From Planctomycetota bacterium (GTDB taxonomy: Bacteria > Planctomycetota > B15-G4 > SIAN01), in assembly GCA_028289345.1 (NCBI GenBank), contig JANQQL010000010.1:620001-684000 (forward strand): a DNA stretch of 64,000 nt, in the 5' to 3' direction. This document shows, piece by piece, positions 1 to 7,695 of the stretch. The number at the start of each line of letters is the position of its first letter. Position 1 is the first letter of the stretch. The position numbers and the translations under genes were made by a program. Below the pieces are notes generated by a model. It worked only from the letters and a program-made list of their open reading frames with translations. It was not told the origin of the DNA and ran no database searches.

Positions 1-1007
1 TCACGAGCGTCAACACCCGGAACCAGGTCGTGGAAGGACTGAGCATCGGCGCCTGTGACGCCGGCGGCATCCTGCTGGACGACAATTCCCGGATCACCGA
101 CTGCACTTTGAGCGGCATCTCGGGCAGCGGCATCGAAGTCGGCGAGGCGAGCATCGTGCAAAGCTGCTCCATCATCAGCACCGGCGTGGGACTGAAGCTT
201 GGGTCCGCCAGCACCGCAGATTCCTGCATCGTTCGCAGCGCCAGTATCGGGATCGACGCGGAGAGCTTCGGCACCCTCACCTCCTGCACGACGATGGACA
301 CCACCGGCGACGGCTATGAGCTGGGGGAAGCTTGCATCCTGACCGATTGCAAGGCCATCAATTCAGGGGAAGACGGATTCAGTCAGGTCGGACACGCAAT
401 CCTGATGACGAGCTGTGTGGCGAGCAACACCTTCAAGAACGCCTACGATTTGGACGATGCGACGATCCTGCGTGGATGTGCGGCTCAGAACTCCGGGAAT
501 CGAGGTTTCAACGCCATTTCCAACTCGTACAACATGGTGTTGACCGAATGCGTTTCTCGAGGCTCGAGCAACGATGGCTTCCAGATTGATCGTGGGAGCG
601 TGCTGGCAAACTGTGCGAGTGGGTTCGCCTCGAACGACGATGGTTTCGAACTGGACTGGGCGCGGGCTCAGAACTGTGTTGCCCAGGAGAACGGGGACAA
701 CGGCTTCGAGCTGGACAGAACCCACGCGTTCCAGTGTTCTTCCTTTGAGAACAACGATGAGGGGTTCTTGCTTCAAACGGCTTGCACCGCTGCCGATTCC
801 GCATCCACCGCGAATGATCGCGATGGCTTCCGCGTCGTCGGGCAGTACAACAGCCTCTACCGAATCCTTTCCGGAAACAACTTCCAGTTCGGGCTCTACG
901 TCTCCGGAGCTGCCCAGGACACGTTTGTTCGTCAGCATCGCCTGATTTCCAACGGCGACGACGCGTTTGACGACGGTTCCGGAAGTTCGTTTGAATTGAA
1001 CTGGTAA
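1..1007 (+). CDS. Secreted right-handed parallel beta-helix repeat protein (5' end outside window)
   Basis: The frame is already open at base 3, so this is the C-terminal part (about 334 residues) of a longer protein and the true start lies upstream. The sequence is built from irregular rungs of about 20-25 residues with the pattern of a hydrophobic strand, a Cys, then N/S-G-D-GF or GI turns. Motifs such as NDDGFEL, NGDNGFEL and NNDEGFLL recur. Nearly every rung has one cysteine in the same register, suggesting a cysteine ladder in the solenoid core. This matches pectate-lyase-like right-handed beta-helix proteins, which are usually exported surface or polysaccharide-binding proteins. No catalytic motif is visible and the substrate is unknown. 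A strong hairpin follows 20 bases after the stop. Confidence 0.75.
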   Translation, partial: TSVNTRNQVVEGLSIGACDAGGILLDDNSRITDCTLSGISGSGIEVGEASIVQSCSIISTGVGLKLGSASTADSCIVRSASIGIDAESFGTLTSCTTMDTTGDGYELGEACILTDCKAINSGEDGFSQVGHAILMTSCVASNTFKNAYDLDDATILRGCAAQNSGNRGFNAISNSYNMVLTECVSRGSSNDGFQIDRGSVLANCASGFASNDDGFELDWARAQNCVAQENGDNGFELDRTHAFQCSSFENNDEGFLLQTACTAADSASTANDRDGFRVVGQYNSLYRILSGNNFQFGLYVSGAAQDTFVRQHRLISNGDDAFDDGSGSSFELNW

Positions 1008-1026
1008 GACCTCCTCGGAAACCCAG

Positions 1027-1058
1027 CTCACCCTCTCCCGACGCCGGGGGAGGGTGAG
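1027..1058 (+). terminator. Hairpin after the beta-helix gene
   Basis: A 13-base arm (1027-1039) pairs with 1046-1058 through one T-G wobble around a 6-base loop. It sits 20 bases after the stop at 1007 and before the kinase start at 1151. There is no T-run after it, so it may be a weak or factor-assisted terminator, or a REP-like hairpin. Confidence 0.5.
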
Positions 1059-1150
1059 GTTGGTACCCAGCTGCATGATCGTGGCTCGGCCCCTATCCTG
1101 GAGCGCGGCTCGTTCCCATCCACCCCTCGCTCGGAAATCGGAACTTTCCA

Positions 1151-3817
1151 GTGAACACCGACGAATACCAACTCGTTCGCTCCCTGTTTCACGAACTGGC
1201 CGATCTTCCTGCGGAAGATTGGCCTTCGGCGTTGGATCGCCCCGAGGTGTCTGCGGAGGTTCGCGAAGAAGTGCTCGCGCTGCTGGGCGACAGCAACGAC
1301 GAAGGCTTCTTCCAGCAAGCCAACATGCTCGAAGTGGTGGATGAAATCACCGCCGCGTCGGACCCAGGACTCGATGGTCAGCCAATCACGATCGGGACTT
1401 ACCAGGTGCTGCAACGCCTCGGGGAAGGCGGCATGGGGGTCGTCTACTCCGCCCGGCGCGAGGATTCGACGACCCTCTCCGCGGTCAAGCTGCTTCGCAT
1501 CGACGTGGTGTCCCACGAAGGCCTGGCCCAGCGGTTCCTCCGGGAGACGCGAGTGCTCCAGGAACTCCGCCACCCGGGGATCGCGGCATTTCAGGATGCC
1601 GGTGAAGCGACGGTGACCTTCGGGTCTGGAGCCACGGCGCGACTCCCCTATCTCGCCATGGAGTTCATCGAAGGGGATTCGTTGCTGGAGGGCATTCGTC
1701 GGCGGCAACTCAGTATCCACCAACGCATGGAAATCGTGGCCCGGATCTGCGATGCGCTCCACCACGCGCATGGCCAAGGCATCATCCATCGCGACCTGAA
1801 GCCGGACAACATTCTGATCCCCCATGGCAAAGCGGAAGACCCGCTGCCCACCCCCAAGGTTTTGGACTTCGGAGTCGCCCACGCCCAACAGTTCGATATG
1901 AACTCGGTCGCACAAACCCGGACCGGCGCCGTCATTGGCACGTTGTGGTACATGAGCCCCGAGCAAGTCGCGGGAAAGTCGGAAATCGACGCGCGCAGCG
2001 ATGTGTATTCCCTGGGTGTGCTCCTCTTCGAATTGTTGACCGGACAGCTTCCTTATCCGGTGCAGGGTTGCTCCGTTCTGGAAGCAGCGCAAGTCATCCA
2101 ACGCGATGAAGCCACTCGCTTGACCTCGCTCACGCCAACCTTGCCCCGTGAGGTGGACCACATCGTTGGCCAGGCCCTCGAAAAGGAACCCGGCCGTCGC
2201 TACCCCACGGCCCAGGCGCTGGGGGACGACTTGCGCGCTGCGATCGCTGGCCATCCCGTGATGGCTCGAGGACCAGGAGTCGTCCGTCGATTTCGAAAAT
2301 GGGCGGTCCGTCATCCGGCGGCCACCGGCGCGATGTCTGCCACGGCAGTCGCTTTGGTGGTTTTGGTTTGGTTGCTGATCCAGGCGATCGAAGCCCGCAA
2401 GGATGCGGACACGAACGCGGTCGCCGCTCAGCAACGAGAGAAAGAAGCCAAGGCCGCGACCACTCTCGCCGAAGAGCGAGGACGCCAGCTCGAAGGAGAG
2501 CGACAATCACTCCTGGGGCTTTCCGACCTGAAACGGGTGCGAGACCTGGAAGCCGAAGCGGAAACACTCTGGCCGGTGCGTCCTGACCTGGTCTCCCCAT
2601 TGACGGCTTGGCTCGATCGCGCGCGCGAGGTCCTGGACAATCGTCCGGCTCATGAGGCTCTCGCGGAGGACCTGAGCGGCAATCGAGGCACGATGGCAAG
2701 CCTCCTCAATTCGACGGAACGAGCCTGGTGGCTCGAAACATTGCAGATCCTGACTCAAGAGATGGGGTCCCTGTACCAGACCGTGCAAAGCATCTCACAA
2801 CGGTTGGATTCGGCGAAAACCATCGAGCAACGCACCCTGATCGACTGTCAGGAACCATGGGATCATGCGATCACCTACGCCGCAGACCCGGACGGGCCCT
2901 ATGCAGGCCTCGAGCTCTTCCCACTGCTTGGGTTGGTTCCCCTCCTCGAAGATCCCGATTCTGAGCTTCTCGAGTTCTGGCACGTCGAGTCGGGCGAAGA
3001 ACCAGGCAGGGACCCCGACACCGGGCAATTCTTGATGACCCCCGAATCGGGAATCGTCCTGGTGCTCATCCCGACGCAAACCTTTGTGATGGGAACTCAG
3101 CGTGAGGACCCCCTCGCTCCGGGATACGACCCGTGGCACGTGACCGCCAATGGCCCTCCCCACCGTGTGACGGTGTCCCCGTTCCTGATCTCCAAGTACG
3201 AAATGTCCCGAGGTCAGTGGCGCCGCATCATGAACGCAAGCCCGTCCTTGTATGGACGCTACAGCGCCCAGACGCCGGAGGCCGGTCGCGCGTACCCGGT
3301 CGAAACCGTCACCCGACGCCAGGTCGCTCGAGCACTCCACCGCTACGGCCTGAGCTTTCCCACCGAAGCCCAGTGGGAATCCGCGGCGCGGGCAGGAGAG
3401 GAGACGACCTGGTGGTTTGGAGACGAACTGGTCGACTTTGGAACATTGGGCAATGTCGGAGACTGGTCGGCGCAAGAGGCCAGCGTCAACCTGACCTGGT
3501 CCATTGAGGAATGGCGGGACGGCTACCACGGCCCCGCTCCCCTGGGTGCGTTCCCTCCGAACTGGTTCGGCATCCACGAGATCACCGGCAATCTTCGAGA
3601 GATGTGCCTCGACGAGTACAGCATGACCTTCTTCGCTTCGAGCCCCGAGGTCGATCCGGTCTGCCTCGACAGTGGGGAGGAATTCGGATTTCTGTCGAAG
3701 GATGGGGACTTCGCCAGCGCCGCTTCCGACAGCCGACCGGCGTCTCGAAAGAGTGTCGCGTGGGATTTTCTGTCCTCGTTCAACGGAGTCCGGCCCGCGC
3801 GATCGCTGGATCCGTAG
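1151..3817 (+). CDS. Membrane-anchored Ser/Thr protein kinase fused to an FGE/SUMF1-like domain
   Basis: 888 aa from a GTG start. A short acidic N-terminal region precedes a Hanks-type kinase domain (about 83-370): glycine loop GEGGMGVVY (91-99), catalytic-lysine VKLL (K113), HRDLKPDN (213-220, catalytic D215), DFG (239-241) and SPEQ in the activation segment. All kinase residues expected for activity are present. One membrane segment follows (about 392-412), then a coiled coil rich in Q, E and K and a linker. The C-terminal part (about 640-885) resembles the formylglycine-generating-enzyme/sulfatase-modifying-factor fold, with FVMGT, a YEMSRGQWR-type motif, GLSFPTEAQWE and GNLREM. The catalytic Cys of true FGEs is absent from the final strand region, so I infer a binding or sensor domain outside the cytoplasm rather than sulfatase activation. 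Target proteins are unknown. Confidence 0.88.
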   Translation: MNTDEYQLVRSLFHELADLPAEDWPSALDRPEVSAEVREEVLALLGDSNDEGFFQQANMLEVVDEITAASDPGLDGQPITIGTYQVLQRLGEGGMGVVYSARREDSTTLSAVKLLRIDVVSHEGLAQRFLRETRVLQELRHPGIAAFQDAGEATVTFGSGATARLPYLAMEFIEGDSLLEGIRRRQLSIHQRMEIVARICDALHHAHGQGIIHRDLKPDNILIPHGKAEDPLPTPKVLDFGVAHAQQFDMNSVAQTRTGAVIGTLWYMSPEQVAGKSEIDARSDVYSLGVLLFELLTGQLPYPVQGCSVLEAAQVIQRDEATRLTSLTPTLPREVDHIVGQALEKEPGRRYPTAQALGDDLRAAIAGHPVMARGPGVVRRFRKWAVRHPAATGAMSATAVALVVLVWLLIQAIEARKDADTNAVAAQQREKEAKAATTLAEERGRQLEGERQSLLGLSDLKRVRDLEAEAETLWPVRPDLVSPLTAWLDRAREVLDNRPAHEALAEDLSGNRGTMASLLNSTERAWWLETLQILTQEMGSLYQTVQSISQRLDSAKTIEQRTLIDCQEPWDHAITYAADPDGPYAGLELFPLLGLVPLLEDPDSELLEFWHVESGEEPGRDPDTGQFLMTPESGIVLVLIPTQTFVMGTQREDPLAPGYDPWHVTANGPPHRVTVSPFLISKYEMSRGQWRRIMNASPSLYGRYSAQTPEAGRAYPVETVTRRQVARALHRYGLSFPTEAQWESAARAGEETTWWFGDELVDFGTLGNVGDWSAQEASVNLTWSIEEWRDGYHGPAPLGAFPPNWFGIHEITGNLREMCLDEYSMTFFASSPEVDPVCLDSGEEFGFLSKDGDFASAASDSRPASRKSVAWDFLSSFNGVRPARSLDP

Positions 3818-4046
3818 GCGAGATCCGCGGGATTCTCCCGCTCGCAATCGGTGTCCCGTGTGGTCGAACTCTCGCTGGGCGCTCCCTCGAGCCAACCACG
3901 GGCTGCAACCAACGCAGCCAGTGACGCAACGAACCGGGGGGAACGCTCGCCGATCGCGAATTCGCCCGATCGGTCCCCAAAATCGCGGGTCCGCCGGCCT
4001 CCACCAGGACGGGCGGCTCCCCTGCTTCGAAAGGTCTCCCGGAAAA
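3818..4046. other. Non-coding gap after the first kinase
   Basis: No convincing gene. The end of this stretch is weakly similar to the sequence before the second YadA-like paralogue (around 5590-5640), so the duplication that produced the leaders probably began here. Confidence 0.4.
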
Positions 4047-4163
4047 GCCGGAGATTCGTGGCCGCCCCGATGCCCCCCTTGGCGTGACTCCTTCTGTCAC
4101 GCAAGCTGAGGCGAAGGGCCTCCGACAGCGGACAAACATCCACCTTTCGTTGGAGGCAGGACC
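4047..4163 (+). promoter_or_regulatory. Duplicated leader, copy 1, with conserved hairpin and strong RBS
   Basis: These 117 bases are nearly identical to 5645-5762, just upstream of the next paralogue. They contain a perfect 7-bp hairpin (arms GCGTGAC 4082-4088 and GTCACGC 4096-4102, loop of 7) and a second imperfect stem from about 4105 to 4129. A GGAGG Shine-Dalgarno lies at 4152-4156, 7 bases before the ATG. The position and conservation suggest a 5' untranslated regulatory leader, but recent duplication alone could also explain the identity. Confidence 0.55.
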
Positions 4164-5414
4164 ATGAGAACTTTGAAGAGCGCTCTCCTTGGCATCACCA
4201 CCCTGTGGCTTTCGGCTGCGGCCCTCCCGGCACATGCTCAGATCGAGTTCAGCAACAACTTTGGCCAGCGGCTCGCCGCGATGGAAGCGCGGGTGGGATC
4301 CCTGGAAAGTGATCTCGTGACCGCGGAAGCAACCATCGCCACCTTGGAGCAGGACCTGGCCATTGCGCAGAGCACGGTGCTGGATCTCGAAAGCGCCCTG
4401 GCCTTGGTGGAGCCGATCGTCCTCGACAACAACGCCGCCATCGCCGCCCTGGCTGCCAGCCCGGTCCAGGAACTGGCGAGCTACGTGTCGGTGGACACCA
4501 ACACCCTCAACGACCTTGCCGGCCCCCACCTCTTGTTCACCGGGGTCAATGTCCACGTTCGGAGTGGATCGGGCGCCACCGATGACAACGGTGTCCTGAC
4601 CGGACTCGGCAACCTGGTCGTGGGCTACAACGAATCCAACACGGACACTCGAATCGGCTCCCACAACCTCGTCATCGGTCGCGAGCACTCCTACACTTCC
4701 TTCGGCGGCCTTGTCGTCGGGCGGGACAACTGGATCGATGGGACCGAGTCTTCGGTCGCTGGTGGACGAGGGAACTCCGCCCTCGGCCCCCACTCTTCGG
4801 TGACCGGCGGCTACAACAACCAGGCGACCGGCAATCGCTCTAGCGTGGTGGGCGGCGAAGCCAATCTCGCCAGTGGGCACCATGGTGTGGTGTCGGGCGG
4901 ACGGCGAAACGAGGCCGCAGGACATTGGACGTCAGTGACCGGTGGAGACCTCAACGACGCGATCAACGACTACGCCAGCGTGCATGGGGGTGAAGAAAAC
5001 ATCGCCAGCGGAGAATACGCCAGTGTCCTGGGTGGCAACAAGAACGAGGCCTTGGGATTGCGCGCCTGTGTCGCCGGAGGGGACCGCAACCTCGCCAGCG
5101 GTCCGGAGGCCGTCGTCTCCGGGGGCACGCAGAACACGGCTTCGGGCACCCACAGTTCCATCAGCGGGGGGATCACCAATCAGGCAACCGAGATCAACTC
5201 CGCCGTCAGCGGAGGCAAGCTCAACACTGCCAGCGGCTCGTCCGCGACCGTCAGCGGAGGCGAGAACAACGAGGCAAGCGGCTTCCAGTCGGTCGTCAGC
5301 GGCGGACACTCCAACCAAGCCACCAACAGCCAATCCACGGTCAGTGGCGGCCACAACCGCTCCGCACCCGGAGAGAATGACTGGGCCGCCGGCTCGCTCC
5401 ACGAGAACAGCTAG
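4164..5414 (+). CDS. Secreted coiled-coil protein with YadA-head-like repeats (paralogue 1)
   Basis: 416 aa with a signal peptide (LLGITTLWLSAAALPAHA). Residues 27-100 are heptad-like coiled coil (repeated LES.L..A..TI..LE). From about 150 to the end the protein consists of 15-16-residue repeats of the form S-S-V-S/T-G-G-x-x-N-x-A-x-G, the repeat seen in the left-handed beta-roll head of trimeric autotransporter adhesins. No C-terminal YadA membrane anchor is present; the protein stops after a DWAAGSLHENS tail shared with its paralogues. I infer a trimeric, exported filament- or adhesin-like protein whose attachment is not evident. The start is set by a GGAGG ribosome site 7 bases upstream. 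It is the first of three tandem paralogues. Confidence 0.8.
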   Translation: MRTLKSALLGITTLWLSAAALPAHAQIEFSNNFGQRLAAMEARVGSLESDLVTAEATIATLEQDLAIAQSTVLDLESALALVEPIVLDNNAAIAALAASPVQELASYVSVDTNTLNDLAGPHLLFTGVNVHVRSGSGATDDNGVLTGLGNLVVGYNESNTDTRIGSHNLVIGREHSYTSFGGLVVGRDNWIDGTESSVAGGRGNSALGPHSSVTGGYNNQATGNRSSVVGGEANLASGHHGVVSGGRRNEAAGHWTSVTGGDLNDAINDYASVHGGEENIASGEYASVLGGNKNEALGLRACVAGGDRNLASGPEAVVSGGTQNTASGTHSSISGGITNQATEINSAVSGGKLNTASGSSATVSGGENNEASGFQSVVSGGHSNQATNSQSTVSGGHNRSAPGENDWAAGSLHENS

Positions 5415-5440
5415 GCCGTCACCGCAAACGAGAAACTTCG

Positions 5441-5486
5441 CAACGCTGGGGAGGCATCGTCCTGCCCAGCGTTGTTTCGTTTTCTT
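5441..5486 (+). terminator. Intrinsic terminator of YadA-like paralogue 1
   Basis: Perfect 10-bp stem CAACGCTGGG (5441-5450) with CCCAGCGTTG (5465-5474), loop of 14, followed by TTTCGTTTTCTT. The same stem core recurs after paralogue 2. Confidence 0.85.
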
Positions 5487-5644
5487 GACGCCAGCTCCGC
5501 TGACGTTGCCGACGGGTAGATCGCAAGACCACCAAGCCCGACTTTCGTTCCTCATTCCACGGAGTCTGGCCCGAGAGATCGCTGAACCCATCGGTTCCCC
5601 TCGAGGACGGGCACCTGCCGCGCCCCCAAAGATCCCTCGAAAAT

Positions 5645-5762
5645 GCCGGAGATTCGTGGCCGCCCCGATGCCGCCCCTGGCGTGACTCTTTCTGTCACGC
5701 AAGCTGAGGCGAAGGGCCTCCGACAGCGGACGCAACATCCACTTCTCGTTGGAGGCAGGAAC
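5645..5762 (+). promoter_or_regulatory. Duplicated leader, copy 2, with conserved hairpin and strong RBS
   Basis: Near-identical copy of 4047-4163. The hairpin arms GCGTGAC (5680-5686) and GTCACGC (5694-5700) are conserved while one loop base differs (tctttct here, tccttct in copy 1). GGAGG at 5751-5755 sits 7 bases before the ATG at 5763. Confidence 0.55.
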
Positions 5763-7055
5763 ATGAAGACTCTGAAGAGCGCTGTCCTTGGCATCACCAC
5801 CGTGTGGCTTTCGGCTTTGGCAATTCCGGCTCATGGCCAGGTCGCCTTCGGCGACAACCTCGCCCAGCGACTCTCCGGGCTGGAATCCCGGGTCGGCTCT
5901 CTGGAATCCGACCTTGTGATGGCCGAGTCCACCATCGCCGCGCTGCAGGCCGACCTCACCACCGCCGACTCGACGATCTCCACCCTCGAATCCCAGCTGG
6001 CGACCGCCGAGAACACCATCTTGGACCTGCAGAACGATCTGGGCCTGGTCGAGCCCATCATCCTCGACAACAACGCCGCCATCGCCGCTCTTGCAGCCAG
6101 CCCGGTTCAAGAACTGGCGAACTACGTCTCGGTCGACACCAGCACATTGAACAAACTCACCGGCCCTCACATTCTGTTCACTGGAGTCAACGTCCACGTC
6201 CGGAGTGGATCGGGTGCCACGGATGATGGCGGTGTCCTGACCGGACTCGGCAACCTGATCGTGGGTTACAACGAAGACAACGTCGACTCCCGCACTGGCT
6301 CCCACAACGTCATCGTCGGTCGGGAACACTCCTTCACCAGCTTCGGCAGCCTGGTCGCCGGACGGGACAACCGGGTCGATGGTGACGAGGCGTCCGTGAC
6401 CGGCGGGCGAGAGAACTCCGCCATCGGCGACCATTCGTCGGTCTCCGGCGGTCGGAGCAACCAGGCCACGGGAGACAGATCCAGCGTGAGCGGTGGAGAA
6501 GACAACCTCGCCAGTGGTCTCCAGGCCAGCGTGTCCGGAGGTCTCCTGAACGAGGCCACGAACGACTCCGCAAGCGTCAGCGGAGGAGAACGAAACCTCG
6601 CCAGTGGCCTCCAAGCCAGTGTGTCCGGAGGTCGCCAGAACGAGGCCACGAACGACTCCGCAAGCGTCAGCGGAGGAGAACGAAACCTCGCCAGCGGCTC
6701 CCAGGCCAGTGTGTCGGGAGGTCGCAAGAACGAAGCCAGAAACTCCTCGTCAAGCGTCAGCGGTGGAGAAGAAAACCTCGCCAGCGGCGTCTACTCGAGT
6801 GTCTCGGGAGGCCTCGAAAACGAGGCTCTGGGATTTCGCGCCAGCATCTCCGGGGGCGCCTCAAACTTCGCGAACGGGCCGGATTCCTCCATCTCCGGCG
6901 GAACTCAGAATACCGCTTCCGGCTTCCACAGCTCCATCAGCGGCGGGCACACCAACTCCGCCACCCAGGCCCATACCAGTGTCAGCGGTGGCTTCCAGCG
7001 CGACGCGACGGACGTCAGTGATTGGGTGGGCGGTTCTTTGAAAGAAGACAGCTAG
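5763..7055 (+). CDS. Secreted coiled-coil protein with YadA-head-like repeats (paralogue 2)
   Basis: 430 aa from the ATG that follows the conserved GGAGG site; the frame runs on upstream but that part is the duplicated leader. It has the same architecture as the preceding gene: signal peptide (LGITTVWLSALAIPAHG), coiled coil at about 30-100, a conserved GLGNL-VGYNE block, then repeats of S-V-S-G-G-x-x-N-x-A-x-G ending in DWVGGSLKEDS. The coiled-coil and pre-repeat region is strongly similar to paralogue 1, while the repeat array differs in number and order, as expected if repeats expand and contract. Three 90-bp DNA repeats inside the array (6504-6773) show this directly. The likely role is an exported trimeric surface or filament protein. 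No membrane anchor is seen. Confidence 0.8.
   Translation: MKTLKSAVLGITTVWLSALAIPAHGQVAFGDNLAQRLSGLESRVGSLESDLVMAESTIAALQADLTTADSTISTLESQLATAENTILDLQNDLGLVEPIILDNNAAIAALAASPVQELANYVSVDTSTLNKLTGPHILFTGVNVHVRSGSGATDDGGVLTGLGNLIVGYNEDNVDSRTGSHNVIVGREHSFTSFGSLVAGRDNRVDGDEASVTGGRENSAIGDHSSVSGGRSNQATGDRSSVSGGEDNLASGLQASVSGGLLNEATNDSASVSGGERNLASGLQASVSGGRQNEATNDSASVSGGERNLASGSQASVSGGRKNEARNSSSSVSGGEENLASGVYSSVSGGLENEALGFRASISGGASNFANGPDSSISGGTQNTASGFHSSISGGHTNSATQAHTSVSGGFQRDATDVSDWVGGSLKEDS
6504..6773 (+). repeat. Three tandem 90-bp repeats inside the coding sequence
   Basis: The motif AACCTCG recurs at 6504, 6594, 6684 and 6774 with exact 90-base spacing. Units 1 and 2 are almost identical. Each unit encodes two head-type protein repeats (30 residues), so copy-number change keeps the frame. 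Confidence 0.85.
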
Positions 7056-7231
7056 CCGATCGCTGCAAAGAAGGCCTTGGATGGCGGATCGAGAGAGTTT
7101 CGTTTCCGTCGAGAAGTCAAACCACCGGCGAATCGGTGGGCCTCGAGAAGTCGAGGACCAAGACGAAGGAGAGAAGGTCGAGTCAGGCGCCGAAAGCCTT
7201 TCCACGACCGGTAAGTCGCAAGCACATTCTG

Positions 7232-7273
7232 GAACGCTGGGTCGGTCATCGCCGGCCCAGCGTTCTTTCGTTT
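7232..7273 (+). terminator. Intrinsic terminator of YadA-like paralogue 2
   Basis: Stem GAACGCTGGG (7232-7241) with CCCAGCGTTC (7256-7265), followed by TTTCGTTT. The core AACGCTGGG/CCCAGCGTT is shared with the terminator after paralogue 1, but the outermost base pair has changed on both sides (C-G there, G-C here), so pairing was kept. Confidence 0.85.
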
Positions 7274-7695
7274 CTCCACCCGCGCCTGCTCAGGAGAGAG
7301 GACCCAGAAATGCTGGCCGGTTTCGACCCCCGTCTGGCGTGACTCCCTCAGACGCCGGGAACGCCTGGCGCTCGGCCTGGTGGTCGCGGGCCTTCCCCTC
7401 CGAAGGCACCAGTCAAGACACGTTCCTCCCTCGGCTCCCATGGAATCTGCCCCACAGGAATGGCCCTCGCAACCCGACCCCGAAGAGCCAAATGGGCCTC
7501 CCCCACCGGTCTCGAAGACGCCTCCTCCCGCCGGAGACACTGTCATCCGGCCACCCAGGAGAACCTTCCAGAGAATCTTGAGAATCCTTGCCGCGAACCG
7601 GGGAATCGTCGTTGCCCCCTCGGGAACGGCCACCGGACGAGGCGGCCGGACCTCTTCCTGTCCCTGGCAACTCGCGAAAACAAAGGATTCCTGTC
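7274..7695. other. Long leader upstream of YadA-like paralogue 3
   Basis: No convincing gene. It contains a small hairpin CGTCTG (7331-7336) with CAGACG (7349-7354) around GGCGTGACTCCCT. That loop resembles the hairpin arm of the two leaders upstream, so a diverged version of the same leader may be present. Confidence 0.4.

Noticed and set aside
1151..3817. Interpreting the kinase C-terminal domain as an active sulfatase-activating enzyme
   Set aside because: The essential Cys is absent, and the only sulfatase-like protein in the window lacks the formylglycine motif.
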